Position numbers and translations under genes: made by a program. From contig JACMPR010000008.1 in assembly GCA_014377385.1 (NCBI GenBank), positions 1-37,017 of the forward strand: DNA of 37,017 nucleotides, in the 5' to 3' direction. The notes under the pieces are model-generated. The model searched no databases. It was given only the letters and a program-made list of their open reading frames with translations, and was not told the DNA's origin. This DNA is from Ferruginibacter sp. (GTDB lineage: Bacteria; Bacteroidota; Bacteroidia; Chitinophagales; Chitinophagaceae). Shown here one piece after another: positions 19,220-29,121 of this stretch. Numbering within the stretch: the first letter of the stretch is position 1; the number at the start of each line of letters is the position of its first letter.

Positions 19220-19966
19220 TTACCCAGTAAAGGCGTACAAAATAATTGCCGTCGCCACAGCAGCATTCAGGGATTCTGCCGGACCGCTTCCGGGAATTGA
19301 AATATTTTTGTCGGCCAGTTTAAGAACGGCATTGCTGATTCCTTTTGATTCATTGCCGATGATTAGTACCGCTTCCCTAATATGACATAATTCTTTCAAA
19401 GAACTGCCATTAATTGTTGCCGCAAGTTTAATCGGGCCCGCGGTGTTATTGAGCCATTTTTCCAGGTCTGTGTAAAGCACATTCACTCTGCCAAGACTCG
19501 CCATCGTGCTTTGAACAACTTTGGGATTATACATATCTACCGTATTTTCAGAGCAGATGATATTTTCTATTCCAAACCAATCAGCCGTTCGTATGATCGT
19601 TCCAAGATTACCGGGATCACGAATATCATCCAACACCACAGTGAGTTTTTGCTTAACCATGATGTTTTGCGCAGGCAATCTTTTATCGAACACTGCCAAT
19701 ACTTTATTAGCAGTTGCATAGGACGTGATTTTTTCTAACTCAAAATCTTTTATAATTTCTATATAACTTTCCATTGCCAGGGCGGTCCCTTTTTCAAGCC
19801 CTGTAACCCAATCCTGCACAGCATACAGGGCTTTACATGTAAACTTATTTGATTGAAAAAGCTCGGTAACTACTTTTGGCCCTTCTGCAACAAAAACATG
19901 GTATTCATCCCTGAATTTTTTGTGCTGTAAACTTTGAATATATTTGACGGTGGATTTGTTTAACAT
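19220..19966 (-). CDS. TrmH/SpoU-family RNA methyltransferase
   Basis: KYIQSLQHKKFRDEYHVFVAEGPKVVTELF ... VVLDDIRDPGNLGTIIRTADWFGIENIICSENTVDMYNPKVVQSTMASLGRV ... LIIGNESKGIS ... IPGSGPAESLNAAVATAIILY. Confidence 0.94.
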   Translation of the reverse strand: MLNKSTVKYIQSLQHKKFRDEYHVFVAEGPKVVTELFQSNKFTCKALYAVQDWVTGLEKGTALAMESYIEIIKDFELEKITSYATANKVLAVFDKRLPAQNIMVKQKLTVVLDDIRDPGNLGTIIRTADWFGIENIICSENTVDMYNPKVVQSTMASLGRVNVLYTDLEKWLNNTAGPIKLAATINGSSLKELCHIREAVLIIGNESKGISNAVLKLADKNISIPGSGPAESLNAAVATAIILYAFTG

Positions 19967-19979
19967 TGCCCGACTTTTT

Positions 19980-22421
19980 ATGCCTCGTATTTTTTTGAAT
20001 GATACAAAATACCTTATTCGTTCGTGTAATTTTTTATTTTTTATTATTTTATTTTCTTCCTGCTTTGGACCAATTGTTAAAAGAGCACCAAAAGAAAAGC
20101 CTTACCTATTTAGAAACAGCATTGAAGTTAAGGGAGGAAAGATTAGCAAAACCGAAAAGTCCACCCTCCAGCAGCGATTGAGCAGCCAGTTAGATGACAG
20201 TGCTGTTATCAGAACAAAAGACAAGTATTTTATTCTCCATTATATTATTAAACCGCCTGCTTACGACAGCAGTTATTCGGGCCAATCTTCCAGGAATATG
20301 CAGGCATCTATGTTCCATATTGGATATTACAACGCAAAAGTTAGCTACAAGGCCGATACAAGTAACCGAAAGGTTCATGTTAGGTACACGGTAATACCTG
20401 GAAATCCGACGTTAATAGATACCGTTAGGTACCTGCTCAGCAGGCCGGATCTGCAGCAATTGGCAAAGGATTATAAAAAAGAGTCGCTTTTAAAAGAAAA
20501 AGATATCATCACCAAAGCTGCCGTGCTGGCCGAAATAAACAGGCTGGTAGATAGTTTCAGAAACAATGGTTATTTCAAATTTACTGCAGCCGAATTAAGG
20601 GTAAGAGGTGATACTACTATTGAGTCGCTCACCTCTGTAAGCGATGACCCATACGAACAGCTCCGGCTGCTGGCGGAAGCGCAGGAGAAAAAAGATTCGC
20701 CACAGGTGAAGCTGGCAGTAGTATTAGTGCCACCCGCTGACTCATCCAAATTAAATAAATTCTACATCAATAAAATTTACATCCTGACCGATTACAGGGT
20801 TGAAGACACATTTTTGGATACGGGCTCTGTTACCGAAATAAGAGGCAGGAATTTCATTACACGTTACCATCAGAAGATTGTGCGCACAGCGTTTTTAACG
20901 AGAATCGTGACATTGCGGCCAAACGATCTTTACCGGCAAAATGATTATTATGAAACGCTTACGAATCTTTCCAAAGTTGGTGTGTGGCAAAGTGTGAATG
21001 TACAACTCGTTGAAATACCCGGAGACAGCAGTAAAATTGATGTGATCATTGAACTGATCCCTAATAAAAAACTTGGCTTCCAGGTTGCACTGGAGGCGAG
21101 TTACTCGGCATCCAATAACACATCCAATATTGTTTCGGGAAACCTTTTTGGAATTTCCGGCAACCTGTCGCTGATCAACAGGAATGTTGGCAAAGAAGGC
21201 ATAAGAATGACACACAATATCCGGGCGGGAATAGAGTTGAACAACAACAGCCGCGGATCAAGTAGTCAGCTTATTAATTCAAATGAACTTGGTTACACCA
21301 ACACCATAGCTATTCCGCGGTTAATTTTTCCAAAGCTGGCAAATCTTTTCAGTAAAAATAAAAAACAAACAAGGGGAGAAACTTTTATTAATACTGATCT
21401 TTCTTATAATAACAGGCTTAACCTCTTTAACCTGCAATCGGTAAACCTGAATTTTGGGTGGAACAGAACCTGGAAAAAGTGGAACTTCACGGTACGACCA
21501 TTTTTCCTGGGATACAGTAAATTATTTAATGAAACAGACAGTTTCAAAACTATTTTAAGAGACAATCCATTCCTTCAATATTCCTACAATACAGCTTTTG
21601 TTATGGGTACAGGTGTAGGTGCCGCAAATGTTTATAGCAATCCGGTTCATCCAAACAGCCTGTCAAAAATAAGGTCATTCAGGGCAAACCTGGAAGAGTC
21701 CGGCCTTACCTGGGGTTTGATACCGGTGCTGAATAGATACAAACGGCGTTATATAAAATTAGACGCCGAATATAAATACACGGTCAATTACCGGAAGACT
21801 GCCGTGGCGTTTCGTGTATTCGGTGGCGTTGGTGTACCACTTTTAGGTTCAGATACAAACAGGACGCTGCCTTTTTTTAAACAATATTATGGCGGCGGCA
21901 GCAATAGTATGCGGGGCTGGCCGGTTAGAGGCATTGGCCCGGGAGGAAGGCCTTTAACGCCGTTTAGTTCTGATAAAACCATCTTCAACGACAGAACGGG
22001 AGACATGCAACTGGAATACAATGTGGAATATCGCTACGATATTGCCCGCATCATCCCAAACACCCTAACGTTAAGGGGTGCACTTTTTATTGATGCGGGA
22101 AATACATGGAATTTACGCAATACAAAAACGGATGGTAGCATCGATAGTGCCCAGTTCAGGTTTAAAAATATTTACAGGCAATTAGGCGTATCAGCCGGAA
22201 CTGGTTTCAGGCTTGATTTTAACTACCTGATCTTACGTTTCGATTTAGGCTTCCGGTTTAAAAGGCCAGAACTATATTATGTTAATGACGGTTGGAAAGC
22301 ACCACCAATTGGATTTAATGACATCTTAAGCAAGCTATTCACCCGTGGTCCGGATTCGAAATACAGGAAATGGAGGTATGAGAACTTTAATTTTACCATT
22401 GGAATTGGTTACTCATTTTAA
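19980..22421 (+). CDS. BamA/TamA-family outer-membrane protein, lipoprotein form (TamL-like)
   Basis: Lipoprotein-like signal ...FIILFSSCFG; POTRA-like N-terminus; C-terminal barrel with YYGGGSNSMRGWPVRGIGPGGRPL and terminal ...NFTIGIGYSF; ORF track opens at 19944, ATG at 19980 is in frame. Confidence 0.88.
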   Translation: MPRIFLNDTKYLIRSCNFLFFIILFSSCFGPIVKRAPKEKPYLFRNSIEVKGGKISKTEKSTLQQRLSSQLDDSAVIRTKDKYFILHYIIKPPAYDSSYSGQSSRNMQASMFHIGYYNAKVSYKADTSNRKVHVRYTVIPGNPTLIDTVRYLLSRPDLQQLAKDYKKESLLKEKDIITKAAVLAEINRLVDSFRNNGYFKFTAAELRVRGDTTIESLTSVSDDPYEQLRLLAEAQEKKDSPQVKLAVVLVPPADSSKLNKFYINKIYILTDYRVEDTFLDTGSVTEIRGRNFITRYHQKIVRTAFLTRIVTLRPNDLYRQNDYYETLTNLSKVGVWQSVNVQLVEIPGDSSKIDVIIELIPNKKLGFQVALEASYSASNNTSNIVSGNLFGISGNLSLINRNVGKEGIRMTHNIRAGIELNNNSRGSSSQLINSNELGYTNTIAIPRLIFPKLANLFSKNKKQTRGETFINTDLSYNNRLNLFNLQSVNLNFGWNRTWKKWNFTVRPFFLGYSKLFNETDSFKTILRDNPFLQYSYNTAFVMGTGVGAANVYSNPVHPNSLSKIRSFRANLEESGLTWGLIPVLNRYKRRYIKLDAEYKYTVNYRKTAVAFRVFGGVGVPLLGSDTNRTLPFFKQYYGGGSNSMRGWPVRGIGPGGRPLTPFSSDKTIFNDRTGDMQLEYNVEYRYDIARIIPNTLTLRGALFIDAGNTWNLRNTKTDGSIDSAQFRFKNIYRQLGVSAGTGFRLDFNYLILRFDLGFRFKRPELYYVNDGWKAPPIGFNDILSKLFTRGPDSKYRKWRYENFNFTIGIGYSF

Positions 22422-22527
22422 AAATGATAAGGGAGATTTCGCGACCTTTCATTTATAAACAAATGTTGGAATGTCGGCATGCCAAATATTTTCAACCCCT
22501 GGACTATGTGTTGTTAACTACCCATTG

Positions 22528-23340
22528 TCAACTATCAGCTATTAACTCCTCCATGAACTGCTCCATCGTTTTTGCATCGGTAACTTCAAATTCCCCGATT
22601 CGGTTTCGGCGTAGTTCGCTGAGGTAAGCGCCACAGCCCAATGCAATGCCAAGGTCATGAGCAATACTACGTATATACGTTCCCGTGGAGCAAATAATTC
22701 TAAACCTAACAAGAGGCAGACTTACTGATACTATCTCAAACGCGTGGATAAAAACCGTCCTGGATTGTAATTCTACAGTTTCTCCCCTCCTTGCGAGTTC
22801 ATATAAAGGGGTTCCCTGTTTTTTTATTGCTGAGTAGATCGGTGGCATTTGCCGGATTTCCCCGGTAAAAGAAATGATGGCCTGTTGAATTATTGATTCT
22901 GTAATGCCGGCAAAATCCCTGTGCTGTTCCGGTAAACTTTCAAGATCGTAGGTAGGCGTTATGGCTCCCAAAGTAAAAGATCCGGTGTATTCTTTTTCCT
23001 GCGCCATGTATTCGTTGATCTTTTTTGTGAATTTCCCGGTACATAAGATCAGCAGGCCGGTAGCCAATGGATCCAGCGTTCCGGCATGCCCTACTTTTTT
23101 TATACGCAACCGGCCCCGGATCTTTCTTACCACATCAAAGGATGTCCAGTGGAGTGGTTTATCGATTAAAAGCAGTTTGCCCGCTTCGTACTGTTCCTTA
23201 AGTGAATCGTTTATCGCCGGTAAGGCCTGTCTTTCCTGTCGGGCGAAAGTATCATCGCCGGATTTTTCTGCATGTTTCTGCCTGTATGAACCTTTATTTG
23301 CCAAAAGATTATTTTTGCGAATGTAGCGATTCAGTAGCAA
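22528..23340 (-). CDS. truB: tRNA pseudouridine(55) synthase
   Basis: LLIDKPLHWTSFDVVRKIRGRLRIKKVGHAGTLDPLATGLLILCTGKFTKKI ... TGEIRQMPPIYSAIKKQGTPLYELARRGE ... STGTYIRSIAHDLG. Confidence 0.96.
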   Translation of the reverse strand: MLLNRYIRKNNLLANKGSYRQKHAEKSGDDTFARQERQALPAINDSLKEQYEAGKLLLIDKPLHWTSFDVVRKIRGRLRIKKVGHAGTLDPLATGLLILCTGKFTKKINEYMAQEKEYTGSFTLGAITPTYDLESLPEQHRDFAGITESIIQQAIISFTGEIRQMPPIYSAIKKQGTPLYELARRGETVELQSRTVFIHAFEIVSVSLPLVRFRIICSTGTYIRSIAHDLGIALGCGAYLSELRRNRIGEFEVTDAKTMEQFMEELIADS

Positions 23341-23344
23341 GTGA

Positions 23345-24688
23345 TCAGATTGCTTGTTTTGATTTTAACTCGAGGTATTTATTTACCGTACTGATGCTAA
23401 GATTTTCGGGCGTAGTTAAGATAGAGAGGATACCGTACTTCATTAGTTCTTTTACGATCAGTTTTTTCTCATAAACAAATTTATCAGCGATCGTTTTTAT
23501 ATAAACATCTTCGACAGTCACAGCCTCTGCATGCGATAGTTTGCTTAGCCCTGTATTCTCAAAAAAGACAACCAGCAAAAGATGGTGCCTTGCGATAGAA
23601 CGCAGGTAACTGATCTGCCGCCGAAGCCCGTTTAAAGATTCAAAATTGGTGTACAATATTAGCAGGCTGCGTTGCCTTATTTTACTTCTTATCTGCAGGT
23701 ACAACATTTCAAAATCACTTTCCAAAAAAGCAGTTTGCTGTTTATAAAGTACTTGCAAAATATTTTCACGCTGAACCGGTTTCCGGTCGGCAGCAATGAT
23801 GGTTCCTATTTTATCAGCGAAAGTTAGTAACCCGATCCTGTCTCGTTTTTGGAGGCAAACATTACTTAGCACCAACGTGCTATTAATGGCGTAGTCAAGG
23901 AGGGAAAGTCCGCCAAATGGCATCTTCATGAGCCGGCCCTTGTCGATGATACAGTAAACCTGCTGGGATTTTTCATCGGTGTAATTATTAACCATCAACA
24001 TTCCTCTGCGGGCAGTTGCTTTCCAGTTAATATTGCGTATATCGTCACCAGCTATGTAATCCTTTATCTGCTCAAATTCCATACTCTGCCCTATTTTTCT
24101 TACCCTTTTACCCCCGCTCTCCTGCGGCAGCGTAGCAGCACTGATAAGCTGGTAATTGCGCAGCTGCATGTACGACGGATAAACAGGGACAGCCTGGCTG
24201 CTTTCTTTTTCAAACCGCCTGATAAGCAATCCAAGCAGGGAACTGGTATAAAGCAATATCCTGCCAAAATTATACACGCCACGTTCTTTAGGCTTTACTG
24301 TGTAGCTGATATTTCTTTCCTGTTTTGGCAAAAATTGATTTGTTAAACTAAAATCCCTGGCCTGGAACTGTTCAGGCAATTCGTCAATAATCTCCATTTT
24401 TACCGGAAAATTCATCCGGTTGTTGATCTTGAGCGTAATCTTATTATCATCCCCATTGCTCAGCCGGTCGCTCATTAACCTTTCCGCAGCCGGTGGCTTT
24501 CCCAAAAGAAACAGGAATACATAGTCAGCCAGCACGAGCAAAACAAACACCCAAAAAATAACTTTCACAAACGGTAAAAAAGACGGCACAAAAAAACAGC
24601 CTGCGAACAGGAGAATGCATATTCCTGCGAAAAGATAAAATCTCAGGGGAATAAAAAGATCACTTATGTATTTTTTGATAAGGGACAA
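23345..24688 (-). CDS. DUF58 domain-containing protein
   Basis: Two N-terminal TM segments; FEQIKDYIAGDDIRNINWKATARRGMLMVNNYTDEKSQQVYCIIDKGRLM DUF58 core. Confidence 0.92.
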   Translation of the reverse strand: MSLIKKYISDLFIPLRFYLFAGICILLFAGCFFVPSFLPFVKVIFWVFVLLVLADYVFLFLLGKPPAAERLMSDRLSNGDDNKITLKINNRMNFPVKMEIIDELPEQFQARDFSLTNQFLPKQERNISYTVKPKERGVYNFGRILLYTSSLLGLLIRRFEKESSQAVPVYPSYMQLRNYQLISAATLPQESGGKRVRKIGQSMEFEQIKDYIAGDDIRNINWKATARRGMLMVNNYTDEKSQQVYCIIDKGRLMKMPFGGLSLLDYAINSTLVLSNVCLQKRDRIGLLTFADKIGTIIAADRKPVQRENILQVLYKQQTAFLESDFEMLYLQIRSKIRQRSLLILYTNFESLNGLRRQISYLRSIARHHLLLVVFFENTGLSKLSHAEAVTVEDVYIKTIADKFVYEKKLIVKELMKYGILSILTTPENLSISTVNKYLELKSKQAI

Positions 24689-24758
24689 TGTTTCGATTGA
24701 TTTTAGAGATGTAGTTACTTGCGTCGGACTGGAAAAGTTTCAACACCAGCAGTACTTT

Positions 24759-25739
24759 CTAACGGGGAACTTCTGCTGTTTTCAATATTGCCTCAATAAG
24801 TTCATCCGGACTTAAACCTTCCATTTCCTTCTCTGGCGTAAGCATGATGCGGTGTCGAAGCACATGGGGTGCCATCTCTATGATGTCTTCAGGTATCACG
24901 AAATCCCGCCCTTTCAATGCTGCAGCAGCTTTGGAAGATCTCAATAATGCGAGGGAAGCCCGGGGGGATGCGCCAAGAAACAACGAAGGTGTATTTCTTG
25001 TTTCATGAATAATATGTGCAATGTATTCCACGAGCTTTGGTTCTATTTTAACCTGCTGCAGCAATTGCCTGAAATGCCGGAGCGCTTCCGGCGAGAGTAT
25101 TTTATTTACCTGCTGCAACATTTCATTTTGCGTTTTTCCTTGCTGGTTCTGGGGGATCATGATCTCTTCCTGCAGTGTTGGGTAATTTACCACTACCTTA
25201 AAAATGAAACGGTCCAGCTGTGCTTCCGGCAAGCGGTATGTTCCCTCCTGCTCCACAGGATTTTGAGTAGCCAGCACGATGAACGGATAATCCATCAGGT
25301 GCGTATAACCGTCAACGGTAACCTGCCTTTCTTCCATTACTTCAAATAATGCGGCCTGGGTTTTGGCAGGTGCACGATTTATTTCATCTATTAACACAAT
25401 GTTACTAAAAACAGGACCCGCCTTAAAGTTGAAACCGCCTTCTTTTGGATTGAAAACAGCCGTACCAATCACATCACTTGGCATCATATCAGGGGTAAAC
25501 TGGAGACGGGAAAATTTTACGTCGATTATCTTCGCTATTAATTTGGCGGCTAGTGTTTTTGCAACACCGGGTACTCCTTCAATCAGGATATGCCCATCAC
25601 ACAAAAGACCTATCAATAGCAATTCTACCAGTTGATGCTGACCAACAATAACTTTTGATATCTCCGCCCGGATGTTATGAATCGCCTCATTCAATTCAGC
25701 AATGTGCGAACGCTCTTCAAATAAATTTTCTTCCATCAT
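24759..25739 (-). CDS. MoxR-family AAA+ ATPase
   Basis: LLCDGHILIEGVPGVAKTLAAKLIA ... RLQFTPDMMPSDVIGTAVFNPKEGGFNFKAGPVFSNIVLIDEINRAPAKTQAALFEVMEERQVTVDG ... ATQNPVEQEGTYRLPEAQLDRF. Confidence 0.96.
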   Translation of the reverse strand: MMEENLFEERSHIAELNEAIHNIRAEISKVIVGQHQLVELLLIGLLCDGHILIEGVPGVAKTLAAKLIAKIIDVKFSRLQFTPDMMPSDVIGTAVFNPKEGGFNFKAGPVFSNIVLIDEINRAPAKTQAALFEVMEERQVTVDGYTHLMDYPFIVLATQNPVEQEGTYRLPEAQLDRFIFKVVVNYPTLQEEIMIPQNQQGKTQNEMLQQVNKILSPEALRHFRQLLQQVKIEPKLVEYIAHIIHETRNTPSLFLGASPRASLALLRSSKAAAALKGRDFVIPEDIIEMAPHVLRHRIMLTPEKEMEGLSPDELIEAILKTAEVPR

Positions 25740-26932
25740 TTTCTTTTTTTATAAAATTGTTGAATTTGCTCGTTTAAGGATAACAGTTGATAGTCATCCA
25801 GCTTACCTGCCTGGTTTGCATGATCAATTGCACGATACAGGGAAATTGTTTTCTCTAAGGAAACACCACTTTTCCTGCTAAGTGCCTGGATGAAATCATC
25901 GCTGCCTGCATTGGCGTACAGAAAATAATTCGTACGTATATATTCGCTAAAATAGGTGATCATTTTTTCCGCGATATTCTTATTGTCTTTTTTCTGCAGG
26001 TAAAGCCGGGCAATCGTTTCGGCAAAGATCACTGAACTGTTATCATTTGGCTGCAGCTGCCTGATCATGCGCTGCCTGCGCTTCATACCAAACAATACAT
26101 ACATTATCAACAAGAACAGGGCCAGCCAAAAAGCCCCTGAAAAAGATGGATATTTCAATATTTCATCCATTGTGGAAAAAGAACTTTCCGTAGCCCGCCT
26201 GTTCTTCCTGTAATAATAATCATTCCAGTACACATGTTCCGGCTCTGGCGGCATTAATTGCAACAGGCGCTGCATGTACAGGTAATTGTCATTCTTCAAC
26301 AAAAAGTAATTGCTGAAGGCACGGGGATCGGTATGGAGAAATAATTTTCCCTTCCCCCAAAAGAATACGGTGCAATTCGGCTGCATGTTACCGTTATACC
26401 CAATTGTGCGGTAATAATTTTTATTCAACTCAGAAAAATAACTGGTGAACGGTTTATAAAAATAACCATGTGCTGAACTATCGAGATCATCAATGAGTTT
26501 CACGCCAGTATTTTCGTAGTAGCTGCCTTGTTGATTAACGGGCTGGCCGGCCTCCACTTTACAAAATATCCTGTGCAGTAGTATTGTGTCGATGTTGGCC
26601 GCTGACAGGAAAAAGCTGTTACCATGATACACGTAATCCAATATTGCGTCCGCCTCCGCAGGTTTTGTATAAAAGTTCCTGGCCAAACAAAAATAAACAG
26701 CAGCAGTATCACTGTAAGACAACACGCCCTGTTCGAAAGCAAGTTTTGTTGACTGAACATAATTATCAGGGAAACTATTTTGTAAAATACTGAATGCAAT
26801 CTTTCCACCAAATGGTTTTGTATCAGTGGCAGCATAAGTTTCCCGCAAATCGGGTAACGGATTTTTTTTACCACAACCTGCGAACAGAATTGCAGTACCA
26901 AAAAACAAGCGATATAGAATACTTTTATTCAA
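25736..26932 (-). CDS. DUF4350-type membrane-anchored protein (lipoprotein-like signal)
   Basis: LFFGTAILFAGCGKKNPLPDLRETYAATDTKPFGGKIAFSILQNSFP; single TM then cytosolic tail; 4-bp overlap with the MoxR gene. Confidence 0.75.
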   Translation of the reverse strand: MNKSILYRLFFGTAILFAGCGKKNPLPDLRETYAATDTKPFGGKIAFSILQNSFPDNYVQSTKLAFEQGVLSYSDTAAVYFCLARNFYTKPAEADAILDYVYHGNSFFLSAANIDTILLHRIFCKVEAGQPVNQQGSYYENTGVKLIDDLDSSAHGYFYKPFTSYFSELNKNYYRTIGYNGNMQPNCTVFFWGKGKLFLHTDPRAFSNYFLLKNDNYLYMQRLLQLMPPEPEHVYWNDYYYRKNRRATESSFSTMDEILKYPSFSGAFWLALFLLIMYVLFGMKRRQRMIRQLQPNDNSSVIFAETIARLYLQKKDNKNIAEKMITYFSEYIRTNYFLYANAGSDDFIQALSRKSGVSLEKTISLYRAIDHANQAGKLDDYQLLSLNEQIQQFYKKRK

Positions 26933-26935
26933 TCA

Positions 26936-27868
26936 TTAAATTTTGTTGTAAAAAGTGGTGTAGTCTTTCTCCACCTCCGCATATTGTTCCCGGCTGATAA
27001 TGAAGCGGCCATACCATATATATTCATATTTCAACACCAAAGCGGCAAATTCATTTTTTTTTGCAGGGGCAATTTCCCGGACGTATTGAAAATTTGTTTT
27101 ATCCACGGAACGCTCCAGCAAACCTTTGTCGCAAAGCTTCCACAATGTTTTCAAAAAAAGGTAACGCACTGCCATGCGGTAATCAGACAATTTGAAAGAC
27201 TGCTGGATCAGTTTATCATAATCAGAGACATCTGCAGGAATAGGTTCGTCTTCCACCAGGCCTTTCACGGGCAATTCCGTTACCTTCCGCTGGAAAATAC
27301 CCTGGTTCAAAAATAATTTGTATAAAATAAAAAGCACCAGGGAGACGGCGAATGCCCATAAGATGGTGCTTAAAATATTTGAAGACAACAGGTTTTCCGC
27401 AAAAGAAGGTGCCTTATCTTTGGGCGTTGACCCGTAGCCGTTACCAGGTCCGTTTCGCTCTTTTTCATCATCCTTCAACTCCTGCTCTTTTAACTTGAGA
27501 AGGCTGTCGAGGTTCCTGATATAAGAATACCTGGAGTCTTTCTTCCATGCAATAAGTGTATCTGCGGAAATATTGATGACATGCGTATACAGCGTTGTGT
27601 CCGTGAGAAAATTCTTTTCGCCTATTGCATCAGCATTATCTTTTTTCGGCTCCCCCAGTAAAGATGAATCAATGTATACATATCCGCCACTGGTTTGGGC
27701 TGCAGTATTCGTTAAAAATCCTCCCAGCAGGCAACACGTTAAAAAAAAACCGGCGAATTGTTTTGGAAGCAAAGAGTTCCGCAATGCACGAGGAATAGAG
27801 CGGCTTACAATTGCAAGATCAATTGAAGGAGCGAAAATTATTGAAAGCCATCTATGCATTTGTTTCAT
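26936..27868 (-). CDS. DUF4129-like membrane protein
   Basis: Signal, TM ILSTILWAFAVSLVLFILYKLFL, C-terminal DYDKLIQQSFKLSDYRMAVRYLFLKTLWKLCDKGLLERSVDKTNFQYVREI...EYIWYGRFIISREQYAEVEKDYTTFYNKI. Confidence 0.75.
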   Translation of the reverse strand: MKQMHRWLSIIFAPSIDLAIVSRSIPRALRNSLLPKQFAGFFLTCCLLGGFLTNTAAQTSGGYVYIDSSLLGEPKKDNADAIGEKNFLTDTTLYTHVINISADTLIAWKKDSRYSYIRNLDSLLKLKEQELKDDEKERNGPGNGYGSTPKDKAPSFAENLLSSNILSTILWAFAVSLVLFILYKLFLNQGIFQRKVTELPVKGLVEDEPIPADVSDYDKLIQQSFKLSDYRMAVRYLFLKTLWKLCDKGLLERSVDKTNFQYVREIAPAKKNEFAALVLKYEYIWYGRFIISREQYAEVEKDYTTFYNKI

Positions 27869-28874
27869 TTAACCGGCTCACAATGCCATCATTTTTTATA
27901 AAAAAACCACGCCTGTTCAGTTTTATAGGAAGTATGACGAAATACCAGATGATTAACGCTAACGATCCGGCTAATATCAACACACTGCTCCACACAGGAA
28001 TGCCAGCCTGCTGCCCTTTTTCATAAGTCTGGCTCATCAAACGGGTGATGTAACTCTCGAGGAAAGCAGCTGTGATAAAAAACGGAATAAGGCAAATTAA
28101 TATCTTGGCTGCATCTTTTACGCTTCTTTTAAATGATATTATCCTTGAATAAGTGCCGGGGAAAAGAATGCCGTTGGCCAAGATAAATCCTGCGGTTCCG
28201 GCGATGATGATAGATGATATTTCAATGGTGCCATGGATCCAGACTACCAACACATATTCTAATCCCATACCGTGTGAAAAAAATAAATATTGAAAGCTAC
28301 CCAGCATGATGCCGTTTCCCCACATTGCCATTAGTGTAAAGATACCAAGGGTGAAGCCACCTAAAAAAGTTTTCAGGGCAACACCGATATTATTAAAAGC
28401 AATTTGCACAAACATGTTGAAAGGGCTTTCCTTACTGTATATCCCGAACGGATCTCCGTTGGCGATCATGTCTTCTGTTTTATCTACATAGGCATCCCCC
28501 AACACGCCCCTTACGAACGAGGGATCATTGACAGAAGAAAAATAACCGATAGAAACAAACAAAATAAAAATAACGGTGGTGAATAAAAAAACAGCGTGGT
28601 ATTTTCTAAACAGAAGCGGAAGTTCGAATTTCCAAAATTGAAAAATGCGGCTGTATTTCTCCTTTTTATTGCGGTAAATACTTTGATAAATTGAAGCCGT
28701 AATACCATTTATCCACCGGGTTGCCTTGCTCTTTGGATAAAAAGTTTTGGCATAGGAAAGATCATCTATCAGCGTAACAAAACGTTCTGCAGTTTCATCG
28801 GGATTTTCCGTTTGCTGATGCTGGTAAGTTTTCCACTTTTCCGCATTCTTTTTTATGAACATTGCTTCCCTCAT
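27852..28874 (-). CDS. Stage II sporulation protein M (SpoIIM) family integral membrane protein
   Basis: MFIKKNAEKWKTYQHQQTENPDETAERFVTLIDDLSYAKTFYPKSKATRWINGI ... FNMFVQIAFNNIGVALKTFLGGFTLGIFTLMAMWGNGIMLG ... WIHGTIEISSIIIAGTAGFILANGILFPGTYSR. Confidence 0.9.
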   Translation of the reverse strand: MREAMFIKKNAEKWKTYQHQQTENPDETAERFVTLIDDLSYAKTFYPKSKATRWINGITASIYQSIYRNKKEKYSRIFQFWKFELPLLFRKYHAVFLFTTVIFILFVSIGYFSSVNDPSFVRGVLGDAYVDKTEDMIANGDPFGIYSKESPFNMFVQIAFNNIGVALKTFLGGFTLGIFTLMAMWGNGIMLGSFQYLFFSHGMGLEYVLVVWIHGTIEISSIIIAGTAGFILANGILFPGTYSRIISFKRSVKDAAKILICLIPFFITAAFLESYITRLMSQTYEKGQQAGIPVWSSVLILAGSLALIIWYFVILPIKLNRRGFFIKNDGIVSRLNETNA

Positions 28875-29121
28875 AAATATTGTTCCCGGGCTTCATTGAA
28901 AGCACATTTCCGGGCTCAACCTAACCTGGTTCGTAAATCCCGTCCTTCTATTTTACAACTGGATAAAATAAGCATACCTACCATCTAAAGCGATAGTTGT
29001 TCATCTTTGGCAGTACAAAATCATTTATCACGAGACGTTTTAAAGCTACTTTTTACCAATACAATTTGCTTCATTTTTCATAAATAAAAAAATATCCTTT
29101 TAAACTATCCCAATCAGTAAA

